64,000 bases of DNA from Aquiflexum sp. TKW24L. GTDB taxonomy: Bacteria > Bacteroidota > Bacteroidia > Cytophagales > Cyclobacteriaceae. The position numbers and the translations under genes are program-made. How positions within the stretch are numbered: the stretch's first letter is position 1; the number at the start of each line of letters is the position of its first letter. Below the pieces are notes generated by a model that had not been told where the DNA came from, did not search any database, and saw nothing but the letters and a program-made list of their open reading frames with translations. Positions 63,835 through 64,000 of the stretch are shown here, in pieces. The stretch spans positions 1-64,000 of the forward strand of contig NZ_JAMFLG010000007.1 in NCBI RefSeq assembly GCF_023502205.1, read 5' to 3'.

Positions 63835-64000
63835 TCAGTTTCTCCTGTTTATTTCATCTCTTATTCTTGCTGCCTTTTCATAATCCTCGTTAATGATGGC
63901 TTTATCGAGCATTTGATTGAGCTTATCTAGGCTAAAATCCTTTAAGGAATCCGTGCTTCTTGGAGTAGTGGCAGAAGTCTTACCGGATTTGATCTGCTTT
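63835..64000 (-). CDS. partial gene: C-terminus of probable bifunctional nuclease with UVR motif
   Basis: The last 54 codons of a gene that runs off the window end, stopping with TGA at 63835-63837. The visible tail is a hydrophilic linker (KQIKSGKTSATTPRSTDS) and a UvrB/UvrC motif: LNQMLDKAIINEDYEKAARIRDEI. In Bacteroidota this tail is typical of the bifunctional nuclease (DUF151) family, where the UVR helix pair follows the nuclease domain. The nuclease domain itself is outside the window, so the name is an inference; a ClpC- or Uvr-type protein is the main alternative. Confidence 0.6.
   Translation of the reverse strand, partial: KQIKSGKTSATTPRSTDSLKDFSLDKLNQMLDKAIINEDYEKAARIRDEINRRN

Overview
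The window comes from a Bacteroidota chromosome, most likely Cytophagales and probably a Cyclobacteriaceae-type heterotroph. The evidence is a SusC/SusD-type outer-membrane uptake pair, type IX secretion (T9SS) components (SprB-repeat protein with a type B sorting domain, PorP/SprF partner), several exact TAnnTTTG promoter boxes of the Bacteroidota type, and starts that mostly lack Shine-Dalgarno sequences. The genus is inferred from gene content and repeat style only. No integrase, transposase, phage block or CRISPR array was found.

Layout. 0-2 kb: a thioredoxin-like protein and mnmE. 2-4.7 kb: long gene-poor spacers full of small palindromes and decayed repeats, around one lysozyme-like gene. 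4.7-16.6 kb: an outer-membrane beta-barrel protein, then a SusC, SusD, lipoprotein and M14 carboxypeptidase operon, read as a peptide-uptake locus. 16.6-21 kb: a reverse-strand pair of a cytochrome c/HEAT/PQQ-like 'membrane-bound dehydrogenase' lipoprotein and an FG-GAP protein. 21.1-22.0 kb: an array of about 180-200 bp repeats built from GGCTTTAGCC palindromes. 22-27.3 kb: a reverse-strand run of a split kinase pair, an M19-like metallohydrolase, a fatty acid desaturase and a sterol-desaturase-type hydroxylase. 27.4-29.9 kb: an MlaEFD-type lipid transporter. 30.4-36.4 kb: a ROK kinase, a Gcr-family membrane protein, a TIM-barrel sugar isomerase-like protein, an esterase and two small proteins. 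36.9-47.7 kb: a 3227-residue SprB-repeat surface protein followed by its PorP/SprF partner. 47.7-51.6 kb: a DUF2490 protein and a nicotinamidase, PRPP synthase and nicotinate phosphoribosyltransferase cluster for NAD salvage. 51.7-59.9 kb: a transporter, peroxiredoxin, LolD-like ATPase, sucC, tRNA-Arg, a stress protein, DUF proteins, a response regulator and three small or unknown genes. 59.9-64 kb: a POT peptide transporter, a candidate small RNA, a cyclophilin, a frameshifted nucleoside transporter and the 3' end of a probable bifunctional nuclease.

How it fits together. Much of the window serves the cell envelope: TonB-dependent import and periplasmic digestion of peptides, with a POT carrier at 60 kb for inner-membrane di/tripeptide uptake; lipid desaturation and hydroxylation beside an Mla-type lipid transporter; and T9SS display of a giant adhesin. 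The items most worth a second look are the nucleoside-transporter frameshift at about 62.71 kb, the candidate RNA at 61.79-61.91 kb, a 48-residue membrane protein and a 64-residue hyperacidic protein each followed by a terminator, the M19-like enzyme with an altered metal motif in a lipid locus, and the several families of intergenic repeats.
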